Assembly (NCBI GenBank): GCA_002813285.1
Contig: PHTZ01000001.1
Span: 3,533,501 to 3,597,500 of the forward strand
Direction: 5' to 3'
Origin: Flavobacteriaceae bacterium MAR_2009_75
GTDB taxonomy: Bacteria; Bacteroidota; Bacteroidia; Flavobacteriales; Flavobacteriaceae
Length of the DNA stretch: 64,000 nt
Shown: piece after piece, positions 18,040 through 26,643 of the stretch
How positions within the stretch are numbered: the first letter of the stretch is position 1
Layout of the letters: each line of letters opens with the position of its first letter
Made by a program: the position numbers and the translations under genes
Notes under the pieces: generated by a model
What the model was told of the DNA's origin: nothing
Databases searched by the model: none
The model's input: the letters and a program-made list of their open reading frames with translations, nothing else

Positions 18040-18978
18040 ATGAGCAGATTAATTTTTATAATGGTCTTACTAGTCTTGGGCATTTACAATGGTCTTGCGC
18101 AGCAAGATGCCCAATACACCCAATATATGTACAATACCATAGCGGTGAATCCGGCATATGCCGGTTCTAGGGGCACTTTCACCGCTATGGTTTTGCATCG
18201 ATCCCAATGGGTAGGGCTAGATGGGGCACCGATTACCCAAACCTTGAACGTGAACAGCCCTGTGGGTAGAAGAGTAGGTTTGGGCCTATCGATAGTGAAC
18301 GATGAAATCGGAAACGGTACCAATCAAGATACTTATTTTGATATTCCGGTATCTTATACGGTTCCGGTTTCAGAAGAAGGCAAATTGTCATTTGGGGTAA
18401 AGGCTGGAGGGCATTTGCTGTCCGTAGATTTTAATAAACTCCAAAATTATGATATGGAGGCTAGGGGAGCAACGGCGACCAGTATCGATAAGAAGTTTTC
18501 TCCGAATTTTGGGGCAGGTGTGTATTACCATACCGACAATTTCTACTCTGGTCTTTCCATACCCAATTTCCTAAAGACCGAGCATTTTGATGATTCGGGC
18601 GAATCTGCCTCTTATTTGGCGCAAGAGCGAATGAATTGGTATTTTATTTCAGGTTATATTTTTGAAATGAATCGCGATGTCAAGCTAAAACCAGCCGTAT
18701 TATTAAAAGCGGTGAAGGGTACCCCGCTGCAAGCGGACCTCTCTGCCAGTCTACTGTTGAGAGATAAATTTTCAATGGGCCTTGCCTATCGTTGGGATGC
18801 CGCTGTTAGTGCTATGGTCGGTTTTCAGTTTTCCGATCAGTTCATGGCAGGTCTCGCTTACGATCGAGAAACTACCGCATTGGGCAATACACGTTTTAAT
18901 GACGGTTCTTTCGAGCTATTTTTGCGCTACGAAGTTTTTAGAAGGGTATCGGGCACGATATCTCCCCGTTTCTTTTAG
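18040..18978 (+). CDS. PorP/SprF family T9SS outer-membrane protein
   Basis: 312 residues from ATG 18040. An upstream in-frame start at 17968 would overlap the adhesin gene and bury the signal peptide (LIFIMVLLVLGIYNGLAQ), so it is rejected. The mature start QQDAQYTQYMYN and the NPAYAGSRG motif are hallmarks of the PorP/SprF beta-barrel family. In Flavobacterium johnsoniae SprF is required for secretion of the giant adhesin SprB, and similar proteins are encoded beside type B CTD substrates. Its place 28 bp after the adhesin makes that the likely client. The 382-aa type B protein, convergent 4 bp away, may be another client. Confidence 0.93.
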   Translation: MSRLIFIMVLLVLGIYNGLAQQDAQYTQYMYNTIAVNPAYAGSRGTFTAMVLHRSQWVGLDGAPITQTLNVNSPVGRRVGLGLSIVNDEIGNGTNQDTYFDIPVSYTVPVSEEGKLSFGVKAGGHLLSVDFNKLQNYDMEARGATATSIDKKFSPNFGAGVYYHTDNFYSGLSIPNFLKTEHFDDSGESASYLAQERMNWYFISGYIFEMNRDVKLKPAVLLKAVKGTPLQADLSASLLLRDKFSMGLAYRWDAAVSAMVGFQFSDQFMAGLAYDRETTALGNTRFNDGSFELFLRYEVFRRVSGTISPRFF

Positions 18979-18982
18979 AGCG

Positions 18983-20131
18983 TTAGTCGTTGGCTAAGTA
19001 TAGGAATCCTTGAAATTCGAGGCTTAAATCGTCTAGGGAAACAATATAAAAATAGACCCCGGAAGGTAAGCCGTTATCACGACCGAGAACGAAATTGTTT
19101 TGGTTTGAAAAGCCATTGAACTCGTTGGTATAATCACTCAACTCAAAAACTTTAGAACCATTTCGGTCAAAAATCATAAGGTGGTTATTGGGTGATAATG
19201 CCAATTCAGGAATTACCAAGAAATCGTTGATACCATCACCGTTCGGGGAAACGAAGTAATTTTCAAGATCAAGAAAATCACGTGGTTCTCCGAAGGCCCC
19301 AAAAGTGAGCACTTCATAATCGTCGGGAATAAAAGAGCCGGAAATGGCCACCCCGTTGATCAGGTCACCTACCGAAGCCGGACCTCCCAGCATTTCCCAT
19401 TGATTGGTAGTCTTGCTCCACCCGACAATAACAATTTCTTCGACCACTCGGCTTAAAGAGGCGATATCGCTTCGCTCGTTCCAAGAGAGTTGTACCGAAG
19501 AAGGTACGGCACCTTCCAATCGCCAAAATTCGGTAGTACTGATATCGCCCAGACCGTTCGCTTTGGTATTGGTATTAAAGGAGTTAAAGGTCGAGGGGCT
19601 ATTCGGGTCTTCAAAAAAGTAGGCCGTTTTGGCCAGGTCGTTCACTCCCTCGGAGTTCAGAATCAATTGGCGTAGCTGCCCGAAATCACCCACGGGAAAG
19701 TTGAAACTTTGCTGATTGGTCATGCTGGCATACCCATCGACCTTGCTGATATCGTTTTCCCCAAAAGAGAACCCTAGATCCAGAAAGTTTAAGGTAGTCG
19801 CGTTTTGATTTCTAGGGGTCAAAACGTTGCCCGAAATAAAATTGGCATTGTTGGCCACATTGGCCGGGGTATCTAAAAAAGTACCGTTTTGGGTCATAAA
19901 CTCCACATCGAAAAAGGTAGGAGGTAGGCTACCACTAATGTTACGAAAATCGGTACCATAGAAACCCACTAGGCCTTGGTTTTCGTCGAAAGAGCCATTG
20001 TTTATAAGGTCGGTATGAAAGCCAATTTGGCCCCCATTGTGAATTCGTAGGTTACCTGTATTGTACAGTGCGGTTTGCGCACAAAGACCGGCACTTAAAA
20101 ATAGAAGGGGTATGTACAGGGTGTTTTTCAT
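18983..20131 (-). CDS. 382-aa T9SS type B sorting domain protein
   Basis: Start at ATG 20131 (MKNTLYIPLLFLSAGLCAQ, a signal peptide) rather than TTG two codons upstream. The N-terminal domain (about 20-275) has LRIHNGGQIGFHTDLINNGS, LDLGFSFG and TTEFWRLEG, and lines up with the adhesin domain at its residues 25-330 (VENGSFQVSNEGQIKNNS, LDLGDSRLNLN, VNRFWQLDK). The C terminus is a type B sorting domain: FVSPNGDGINDF, MIFDRNGSKVFEL, GLPSGVYFYI. It therefore looks like a repeat-free version of the adhesin. It follows the 1347-aa protein by 9 bp on the same strand and converges on the PorP/SprF gene. Expected location: cell surface. Confidence 0.88.
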   Translation of the reverse strand: MKNTLYIPLLFLSAGLCAQTALYNTGNLRIHNGGQIGFHTDLINNGSFDENQGLVGFYGTDFRNISGSLPPTFFDVEFMTQNGTFLDTPANVANNANFISGNVLTPRNQNATTLNFLDLGFSFGENDISKVDGYASMTNQQSFNFPVGDFGQLRQLILNSEGVNDLAKTAYFFEDPNSPSTFNSFNTNTKANGLGDISTTEFWRLEGAVPSSVQLSWNERSDIASLSRVVEEIVIVGWSKTTNQWEMLGGPASVGDLINGVAISGSFIPDDYEVLTFGAFGEPRDFLDLENYFVSPNGDGINDFLVIPELALSPNNHLMIFDRNGSKVFELSDYTNEFNGFSNQNNFVLGRDNGLPSGVYFYIVSLDDLSLEFQGFLYLAND

Positions 20132-20140
20132 GTCCAAGCT

Positions 20141-23100
20141 CTATTTCTGTAAAAGTGCCTTTATTTCTTCCAAGTCTTTTTTCATGGCCTTGATTTCATC
20201 TACCATAGCTTCTTTCTCGGCTTTTAACTGTTTAATTTTCTTTTCTTGTTCAATGGTATGCAAGAAAAGCTCTTCTATTTTTTCGAGGTGCAAAGTGGAC
20301 ATTTTTGTTATGTTGTACATACCCTCTTTATGTATTTCTTCTGCTGACTGTATTCCTGGTAGGTGATTATGTTTTAGGACAAAGCTCTCAATTTCTGAAA
20401 GATTCATAAATGTATAATCCTCTTTTAAATTGGAATAACCATTGAAGTATTTTTGAAATACGTAATCAGGATGAACTTGTGTAGCTCCCGTCCAAACTTC
20501 ACCATCAAACTGTACGTTACCTGCAACATGTAGTTTTCTATTTGCATTGGCAGTAAGTCCAATTCCGACATTTTGTAAATCATCGATTCTCACTACCTCA
20601 GTTCCTCCAGTAGAAAAACCTAGATTGTCTTCGGAATCTCTGAACATACCAGTATCTGTATCACCATCCGTAAAAAAACCATAGCCAGGATCGCCTGCGC
20701 TACCTTCTGTAGCGTTAAAGCCAGCTCTTGATCTTATAGATCCATTGACGTCTAATTGGCTTTGTGGAGCTCCTGGCAAATCACCTATTCCAATATTTCC
20801 TCCACCAGTATCAAATGACAAGTCATTACCGTCTAAATCATAGATTCTGTCCGCAGTTTGAGTTAAGTCGGATTCTGCAAAATTTTGAGCATCGGCCCAA
20901 ACTACATCGGTACCGCTGGTGGTGAGTATTTGACCATTTGTACCTTGGGCAATTTTTTCTACGCTGACATTGTCATCAGCGATATCATTAGTCTGTACTT
21001 GACCGTCTTGGATTTTGGCCGTAGTTATTGCGTCGTTTGCTATCACAGTGGCAGTTGTTGGTCCAGTAACCTCCCCAGCCAAATTATCGACACTAAAAGC
21101 GTTGGCTCCTGAAAGTGTAAGTCCTGCCCCCGCGGTATAAGCAACTCCACCAGCATCTGCTGCCGGGGCCCAAGCTGTACCGTTCCATTTAAGAACTTGG
21201 TCATTTGCTGCGCCCATATCTGCCAAGTCTTCGGCAAGAATTGTCCCGTTTAAAATATCAGCTGTTTGTACTTCCCCGTCCAATATTTTAGCAGAGTTAA
21301 TTGAATTTTCTGCAATAACGGTTGCTGTTGTTGGCCCGGTAATCTCTCCAGCTAAATCGTCGACACTAAATTCATTAGTACCTGAAAGTGTAAGTCCTGC
21401 CCCCGCGGTATAAGCAACTCCACCAGCATCTGCTGCCGGGGCCCAAGCTGTACCGTTCCATTTAAGAACTTGGTCATTTGTAGCGCCCATATCTGCAAAG
21501 TCCTCAGCTAAAATAGTTCCATTAGCTATATCAGCGCTTTCAACTTCTCCATCTATAATTTTAGCTGAGTTAATGGTATTGGCCGCAATTACAGTTGCAG
21601 TAGTTGGTCCGGTAACCTCCCCAGCCAAATTGTCGACACTAAATGCGTTGGCCCCTGAAAGTGTAAGTCCGGTTCCAGCAGTATAAGCGACTCCACCCGC
21701 ATCATTCGCTGGGGCCCAAGCTGTACCGTTCCATTTAAGAACTTGGTCATTTGCTGCGCCCATGTCTGCCAAGTCTACGGCAAGAATGGTACCGTTTAAA
21801 ATATCAGCTGTCTGTACCTCCCCGTCCATTATTTTAGCAGAAGTGATAGCGTCATCTATGATTTTTACAGTATTTACAGCATCGTCTTGCAGTTTTATGG
21901 TAGACACGGCATTATCAGCCAAGGAAATAGCGTTGGCCACGTCGGTACCATTTCCCGTAATAGTGGAACCATCTGTAGTTATGGTACCTCCACCAGTACC
22001 CCACTCAACACCTGCACCGGTCGAGGTAAGCACTTGCCCGGCTGTACCCGTTCCTAAACCATCAATTTCGATACCTCCATATAGAACGATGTCTTTGTCG
22101 TTTTGGATGGTAAAGGCTTTGTCATTTAAATCGGGATTTATATCTGTTCCTGTTCCAAATGTTTCATTTTGTAGAAAATGGAAATCACCCCTTGCCCAAG
22201 ATTCTTGTCTTTCGTATACCAAAGCGCCTTTCCCATAACTGCCAACAGTTTCTGTCGAGAAAAGAATACCTGTAGCTCTTCCTGCCCCACTTGCATTTTG
22301 ATTTTGTAATTGTAAAGCATAGCCAACACCCGGGAAATTATCTGAAATGTGGACTTTCGCCGCATCTGAGGGCACACCTCCATCTAAACCGATATAAAGT
22401 GCACCATATTTGTTTGAAGCATTAACTACCCTTCCTTCTGGATCCCAAAGTAATCCGCCGTCGTCATTTGCAAAGGCGTTTTCATCTGTAGTGGTAAGGG
22501 TTCCGTCTGTATCTGCAAAGAATATAGCGTTAGTAGCTCCAATGGGGTCGCCTGGAGCAGCTTCTACCTGCCATGAAATAGTAGCATCATCCCAACGCAG
22601 TATGTCGTTGTCATTAGCCCCCATATCGCTTAAGTCTTCAAGAGTAATGGTGCCATCCTTAATTTTCAGAGAAGTAATGGAATCATTCTGAATAGTTAAT
22701 ACTCCAGCATTATCCATGGTGGCATCACCACTTAAAACTTGTGGAAAGGCAACATCTCCTGCTCCTCCGACTAGAATGCTACCATCAGCGAGTGAACCAC
22801 CAGAGGCCACCGTAGCATCAACATATGCCTTCGTAGCCGCATCTTGGGCAGCAGTAGGATCCAATAATTCTTTTATTTGTTGATTTAAAGCTCCATTTCC
22901 TGCTGCGAGTACTTCACTTAGAATGGGAGTAGTACCTGTCGCAGGTACATTGGCCCAAACTACATCACCACTGGCATTTGTCGTTAAAAATTGTCCGTTT
23001 GTAGCTGACGGCTCAATTTTAAAAGGGTTTGCAGCAGAACCTGTACCTGTTAGCGTAGTACCATCTACTACTTCGGTCGATCCTCCACCGCCACCAACGG

Positions 23101-24184
23101 CCGTAAGTTCATAGGGGTTAGTTGCTGATCCATCACCAGACACCGTCACCGTGGCAGTAGAATTTATTTGCGTAGCAAGAACATTTAAATCAAATTGATT
23201 CGTAGAGCTGGCAGGGTTGCTCAGGGTTAAAATATTGGTGTCTTCATCATACAACAAATCTTGTAACTCGTTGGTATCATCAGTATCGACCCCGGTAATA
23301 TTAATGGCATAGGGCGTAGCTAAAGTGCCATCGCCCGATACAATGGTGTTCGTGCCGTTTTCTATATTTGTGTCTGAACCGTCGGGAGTGGGTAGGGGTA
23401 TAAAACCTGCAACCCCGGTAATTGAGAGTTCATTACCATTGTTTAGTTCTAAACTTTGAATTTCATTGGTGTCATCGGTATCACCGTCAGCGGCAATGTT
23501 GGTCGCATTGGTAGTTATTTGGGCCTGTAAACCAGAATCATCATAAAATGCACCGTTGTCGCCACCTGCAGTGATAGAATTGCCAAAATCGTTACTGATG
23601 ATATCGGCGTTCGTAATAAAGCCTTCATCGTTGGTGAAATCTGATAGGTTGATATTGTCATTATCCAACGCAAATGAACCTACGGAGTTCTCTGAAAGTT
23701 TGTCTTGAGTTACCGAATTGTTCTGAAGTTTTCCTTGGCCAATAGAGCCATCTTGAATATCAACCCCGTTGATGCCTCCATTTACAATTTGTTCACTGTT
23801 AATGCTGTTCGGGGCAATTTCAAAATTGTTACCATCTGCCGTAGGCGTAATCACAATAGTACTGATATCATTGACCAAGGGGTCAGCGGCTAGGTTACCG
23901 CCTTCTCCCATCGCGCTACACAAATTATTCCACTGTGAGCCATCATAATAATAAATACAATCTGCAGTGGTATTGTAGACCATGGCGCCTCGATTGGGTA
24001 CTATGGTCATCATTTGCAACGAATCTACTCGGGTGATAACGAGCACTTTATCAGAGCTTTGAAGCTCTAAAAGAGATGCAGCATCGATAGTTTGCGGATC
24101 ATCACCAATTTTTACCTGGGCCTGTGCAGCCGTGGTTACAAGAAGACCGATCAGTAAGAAGGGTATCGCAATGTGCTTGAGCAT
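20141..24184 (-). CDS. fibre-like surface protein with C-terminal coiled coil
   Basis: 1347 residues from ATG 24184 (signal MLKHIAIPFLLIGLLVTTAAQAQ); an upstream start at 24238 would hide the signal. An IPRM/YNTD-like module follows (AASLLELQS, GAMVYNT, YYYDGSQWNNL). The body is low-complexity, rich in Asn/Thr/Gly/Asp, with short beta motifs such as ENSINSAKILDGEV and three exact 91-residue repeats (21038-21856). The C terminus has HPDYVFQKYFN, ESFVLKHNHLPGIQSAEEI and KMSTLHLEKIEELFLHTIEQ, then a Lys/Glu coiled coil. This ending is common in Bacteroidota tail-fibre-domain proteins and probably trimerises. No T9SS sorting domain is visible. It is not a prophage gene, as no other phage gene is near. 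Confidence 0.82.
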   Translation of the reverse strand: MLKHIAIPFLLIGLLVTTAAQAQVKIGDDPQTIDAASLLELQSSDKVLVITRVDSLQMMTIVPNRGAMVYNTTADCIYYYDGSQWNNLCSAMGEGGNLAADPLVNDISTIVITPTADGNNFEIAPNSINSEQIVNGGINGVDIQDGSIGQGKLQNNSVTQDKLSENSVGSFALDNDNINLSDFTNDEGFITNADIISNDFGNSITAGGDNGAFYDDSGLQAQITTNATNIAADGDTDDTNEIQSLELNNGNELSITGVAGFIPLPTPDGSDTNIENGTNTIVSGDGTLATPYAINITGVDTDDTNELQDLLYDEDTNILTLSNPASSTNQFDLNVLATQINSTATVTVSGDGSATNPYELTAVGGGGGSTEVVDGTTLTGTGSAANPFKIEPSATNGQFLTTNASGDVVWANVPATGTTPILSEVLAAGNGALNQQIKELLDPTAAQDAATKAYVDATVASGGSLADGSILVGGAGDVAFPQVLSGDATMDNAGVLTIQNDSITSLKIKDGTITLEDLSDMGANDNDILRWDDATISWQVEAAPGDPIGATNAIFFADTDGTLTTTDENAFANDDGGLLWDPEGRVVNASNKYGALYIGLDGGVPSDAAKVHISDNFPGVGYALQLQNQNASGAGRATGILFSTETVGSYGKGALVYERQESWARGDFHFLQNETFGTGTDINPDLNDKAFTIQNDKDIVLYGGIEIDGLGTGTAGQVLTSTGAGVEWGTGGGTITTDGSTITGNGTDVANAISLADNAVSTIKLQDDAVNTVKIIDDAITSAKIMDGEVQTADILNGTILAVDLADMGAANDQVLKWNGTAWAPANDAGGVAYTAGTGLTLSGANAFSVDNLAGEVTGPTTATVIAANTINSAKIIDGEVESADIANGTILAEDFADMGATNDQVLKWNGTAWAPAADAGGVAYTAGAGLTLSGTNEFSVDDLAGEITGPTTATVIAENSINSAKILDGEVQTADILNGTILAEDLADMGAANDQVLKWNGTAWAPAADAGGVAYTAGAGLTLSGANAFSVDNLAGEVTGPTTATVIANDAITTAKIQDGQVQTNDIADDNVSVEKIAQGTNGQILTTSGTDVVWADAQNFAESDLTQTADRIYDLDGNDLSFDTGGGNIGIGDLPGAPQSQLDVNGSIRSRAGFNATEGSAGDPGYGFFTDGDTDTGMFRDSEDNLGFSTGGTEVVRIDDLQNVGIGLTANANRKLHVAGNVQFDGEVWTGATQVHPDYVFQKYFNGYSNLKEDYTFMNLSEIESFVLKHNHLPGIQSAEEIHKEGMYNITKMSTLHLEKIEELFLHTIEQEKKIKQLKAEKEAMVDEIKAMKKDLEEIKALLQK
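21038..21856 (-). repeat. three tandem 273-bp repeats in the fibre-like gene
   Basis: Copies at 21584-21856, 21311-21583 and 21038-21310, each 91 codons with no indel. Each contains INSAKI.DGEV, NGTILAEDLADMG, NDQVLKWNGTAWAPA, GVAYTAGAGLTLSG and EVTGPTTATVIA (with small changes). Synonymous differences are fewer than in the adhesin array, which suggests a younger or better homogenised expansion. Confidence 0.95.
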
Positions 24185-24507
24185 ATGATCAAGATTTAAG
24201 GTATTAGGGTCAACAAAAATATAATTATCTCTATACATTACTAACTTATCAGGATAAACTACTTGTTCGCCTAGTTGAACGGTGAAAGTTTTTCTTACAA
24301 AGAGAATTCTTTAACCTTTAGTGCGCCTAAAACGAATTAACAAAAATTTAGATGCGACCGTTTTTTTAAGATGATCACAAGTACTTTCTTTATGAACTTT
24401 TTAATTTCAAAAATGAGCATACACTAAGGTTTGGCAACTTTTGTAGCGGCTTTTACCTAAGATAGCATCTGCAAAATCAAATCTAAATTATATATTAAAA
24501 CAATCTG
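24185..24507. other. 323-bp divergent intergenic region
   Basis: Lies between the fibre-like gene (minus) and the carboxypeptidase-regulatory-domain operon (plus). On the minus strand TATTTTTG (24221-24214) is a -7 element about 30 bp before the fibre start, with no clear -33 TTG. On the plus strand no consensus promoter was found. No coding frame, hairpin or repeat stood out. Confidence 0.5.
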
Positions 24508-25254
24508 ATGAAGAATATCCCTACTTTGATTTTTATACTTTTTATTTCTTTTTATGCCGCAGCACAAGACGGCGACCGTAACGTTTTGAGAGGTACGGTG
24601 TTATATAGAAATGTACCTGTACCGAATGAAAATGTAATTAACATAACGGCAGAAAATGCCGTAATCTCAAATGATAACGGCCAATTTGCTATTGAGGCCA
24701 AGGTGGGCGATGAATTGGCGTTTACGGCCGTAAACTATCAGTTAAAAGTGATCAAAGTCACCAATGAAATTATTGCAAACGGTCGTTTGGTCGTTGAAGT
24801 AAAAGAAAAAGTTACCGAGCTTGACGAGGTTGTGGTTACGCCAGAGAACAGAGAAGAGTTTTTAAAAGTACAGAATCAAGAGTTCAAAGAAGTTGAATAC
24901 GAAATAGACCGCTCTACCGAAGTGGAGAATGTTTCGCTGAGCCAATCAGAAAGGGGAATGGAAAATGGTATCAACTTTGTCAATATTTTCAAGGCGCTGT
25001 CTAAAGTGGCCCAAAAAGACGGGCAGCAACGGCCGAAATTAAAAATGAGCGAAGTACTACGTCAGGTATATGACGATGAATTTTTTGTGGTCGACCTAAA
25101 GCTTTCACAGGCGCAAATAGATGATTTTCTTGTGTATGTCGATGGCCGTGCACCACAGTATGATTTGTTATTGAAGAAGAACGAATTTCAATTGATCGAT
25201 TTTTTGGTTACCGAGAGCAAATTCTATCGTGAACAAATGAATGAAGAAGAGTAG
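24508..25254 (+). CDS. carboxypeptidase-like regulatory domain protein A
   Basis: 248 residues with a signal peptide (1-19, ends YAAAQ). Residues about 26-105 form a CarboxypepD_reg-like beta sandwich (LRGTVLYRNVPVPNENVINIT, NDNGQFAIEAKVGDELAFTAVNYQLK) ending in TELDEVVVTP. In SusC/TonB receptors that segment leads into the plug, but no plug or barrel follows here. The C-terminal half has coil-like stretches and QIDDFLVYVD. It is paralogous to the next gene, which starts inside it (14-bp overlap), so the two are translationally linked. The function is unknown; location is periplasm or outer-membrane face. It heads a cluster with an M1 peptidase. Confidence 0.82.
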   Translation: MKNIPTLIFILFISFYAAAQDGDRNVLRGTVLYRNVPVPNENVINITAENAVISNDNGQFAIEAKVGDELAFTAVNYQLKVIKVTNEIIANGRLVVEVKEKVTELDEVVVTPENREEFLKVQNQEFKEVEYEIDRSTEVENVSLSQSERGMENGINFVNIFKALSKVAQKDGQQRPKLKMSEVLRQVYDDEFFVVDLKLSQAQIDDFLVYVDGRAPQYDLLLKKNEFQLIDFLVTESKFYREQMNEEE

Positions 25255-26023
25255 GGTCTTTCTACTGATCATATTTGGGTCGGTCACTTCAATGGTGGCC
25301 CAAGACCTTTTTTATAAAAAATTAGAAGGACGGGTTTATAGTAAAGATGGTGATGTTGCGGCCACCCATGTGCTGAACACTACTACACAAAAAGCTACGA
25401 TTACCGATATCAATGGTTTTTTTTCCATTGTTGTTAATCTAAACGATACCTTGGTTTTCTCTGCGGTACAGTATAAACGTAAAGAAGTGCTAGTAACCCT
25501 TTCCGTATTGGAGAGTAAGCTATTAATGGTGCCTCTTGAAGAAGCATTGACCGAACTTGAAGAAGTGGTGGTTATGCCCTATAATCTTTCGGGTGATGTA
25601 AACAGAGATTTAAGTCGATTGACTATCGAGCCGGTCGTTACCGCTTCAACCTTGGGGTTGCCAAATGCCTATGCTGTTTTTCCGAGTCAGGCCGAACGGT
25701 TGCTTAACGAGGCTACCACGGGGGGTGGAATAATACCTCTTAACCCCGTATTAAATGCCATTACCGGCCGAACCAAAATGTTGAAATCACGGGTGGCCAG
25801 AAACGAGGCCTACAACAGAACACAGCGAGTGCGCAGCTTTTATGCCGATTCTTTATATGTTTCACGGTTTAAGATTCCTCAAGAAAAAATAGATGATTTT
25901 ATGTATTTCTGTGAGGTAGATCCCCGCTTTCAAGCTACGGTAGATACCCACGATAGATTAAAAATATGGGAGTTTATGCGACGAAAAAGTATTTCTTACC
26001 GTAAAAACAACAATATCGATTGA
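25241..26023 (+). CDS. carboxypeptidase-like regulatory domain protein B
   Basis: 260 residues, ATG at 25241 inside the end of protein A. Signal peptide to about residue 20 (SVTSMVAQ). The beta domain at about 27-105 has LEGRVYSKDGDVAATHVLN, TDINGFFSIVVNLNDTLVFSAVQYKRKEV and TELEEVVVMP, matching protein A segment by segment. The tail has KIDDFMYFCEVDP, matching QIDDFLVYVDGRAP in A. This is a tandem paralogue pair. No catalytic or TonB-box sequence is seen. A weak TATTTTTG element (26049-26056) after its end may give the next gene its own promoter. Confidence 0.82.
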   Translation: MKKSRVFLLIIFGSVTSMVAQDLFYKKLEGRVYSKDGDVAATHVLNTTTQKATITDINGFFSIVVNLNDTLVFSAVQYKRKEVLVTLSVLESKLLMVPLEEALTELEEVVVMPYNLSGDVNRDLSRLTIEPVVTASTLGLPNAYAVFPSQAERLLNEATTGGGIIPLNPVLNAITGRTKMLKSRVARNEAYNRTQRVRSFYADSLYVSRFKIPQEKIDDFMYFCEVDPRFQATVDTHDRLKIWEFMRRKSISYRKNNNID

Positions 26024-26075
26024 TACCTTTTTTGGCATAGGTTTTGTTTATTTTTGCTATCGTTAAAGACAGCAC

Positions 26076-26582
26076 ATGCGAAATTTTAGAAAAGCCCTTC
26101 TTATTTTAATACTACCACTTTTTGCATTTGCGGCAGCTCATAAATTTTATGTGAGCGTGACCAACGTAAATTATTCTGAAAAAGATCGGGCCATTCAAAT
26201 TACCTCACGCATTTTTATCGACGATATGAACCGCTTAATGATGGCTCGATACGATATAGATGCCGAACTAGATACTGAAAAAGAATCGAAGTTGGCCGAT
26301 GAGTATTTAGAAAAATATGTACGTAGTAAGTTTGTTGTTTCTCTAAACGGACAACCGATTCAGTACAATTTTATTGGTAAAAAGTATGATGCCGATGTGA
26401 TGATCTGTTATATCGAAGTTGCCGATGTAAATCTGAAAGAATTGAAGTCGGTAGCCATTGAAAATGAAATTTTGACCGATCTTTTCGATGACCAGCAAAA
26501 TGTAGTTCACATTAATATAAAAGACGAGAAGAAAAGTTTCGTACTTCTTAAATCTCGTACTAAAGGAATGTTAAACTTGTAA
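26076..26582 (+). CDS. secreted DUF6702-like protein
   Basis: 168 residues, with a signal peptide (LILILPLFAFAAA) followed at once by HKFYVSVTNVNYSEKDRAIQ. The HKFY.SVT..NY pattern and the length fit the Bacteroidota family DUF6702, recalled from memory. The central part has RIFIDDMNRLM and the end has DEKKSFVLLKSRTKGMLNL. The function is unknown. It is regularly found just before M1 metallopeptidases in flavobacteria, as here (61 bp before), so it may be periplasmic and assist or bind that enzyme. Confidence 0.78.
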   Translation: MRNFRKALLILILPLFAFAAAHKFYVSVTNVNYSEKDRAIQITSRIFIDDMNRLMMARYDIDAELDTEKESKLADEYLEKYVRSKFVVSLNGQPIQYNFIGKKYDADVMICYIEVADVNLKELKSVAIENEILTDLFDDQQNVVHINIKDEKKSFVLLKSRTKGMLNL

Positions 26583-26643
26583 CATTCAATTAACATATCC
26601 TTAAAAAACTTTATTTTTCACGGATTATAAACTAACGAAGAAT

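Noticed and set aside
20141-24184. Prophage tail-fibre gene.
   Set aside because: It has a Sec signal peptide and no phage structural, lysis or integrase gene nearby; such fibre-like proteins are common chromosomal surface proteins in Bacteroidota.
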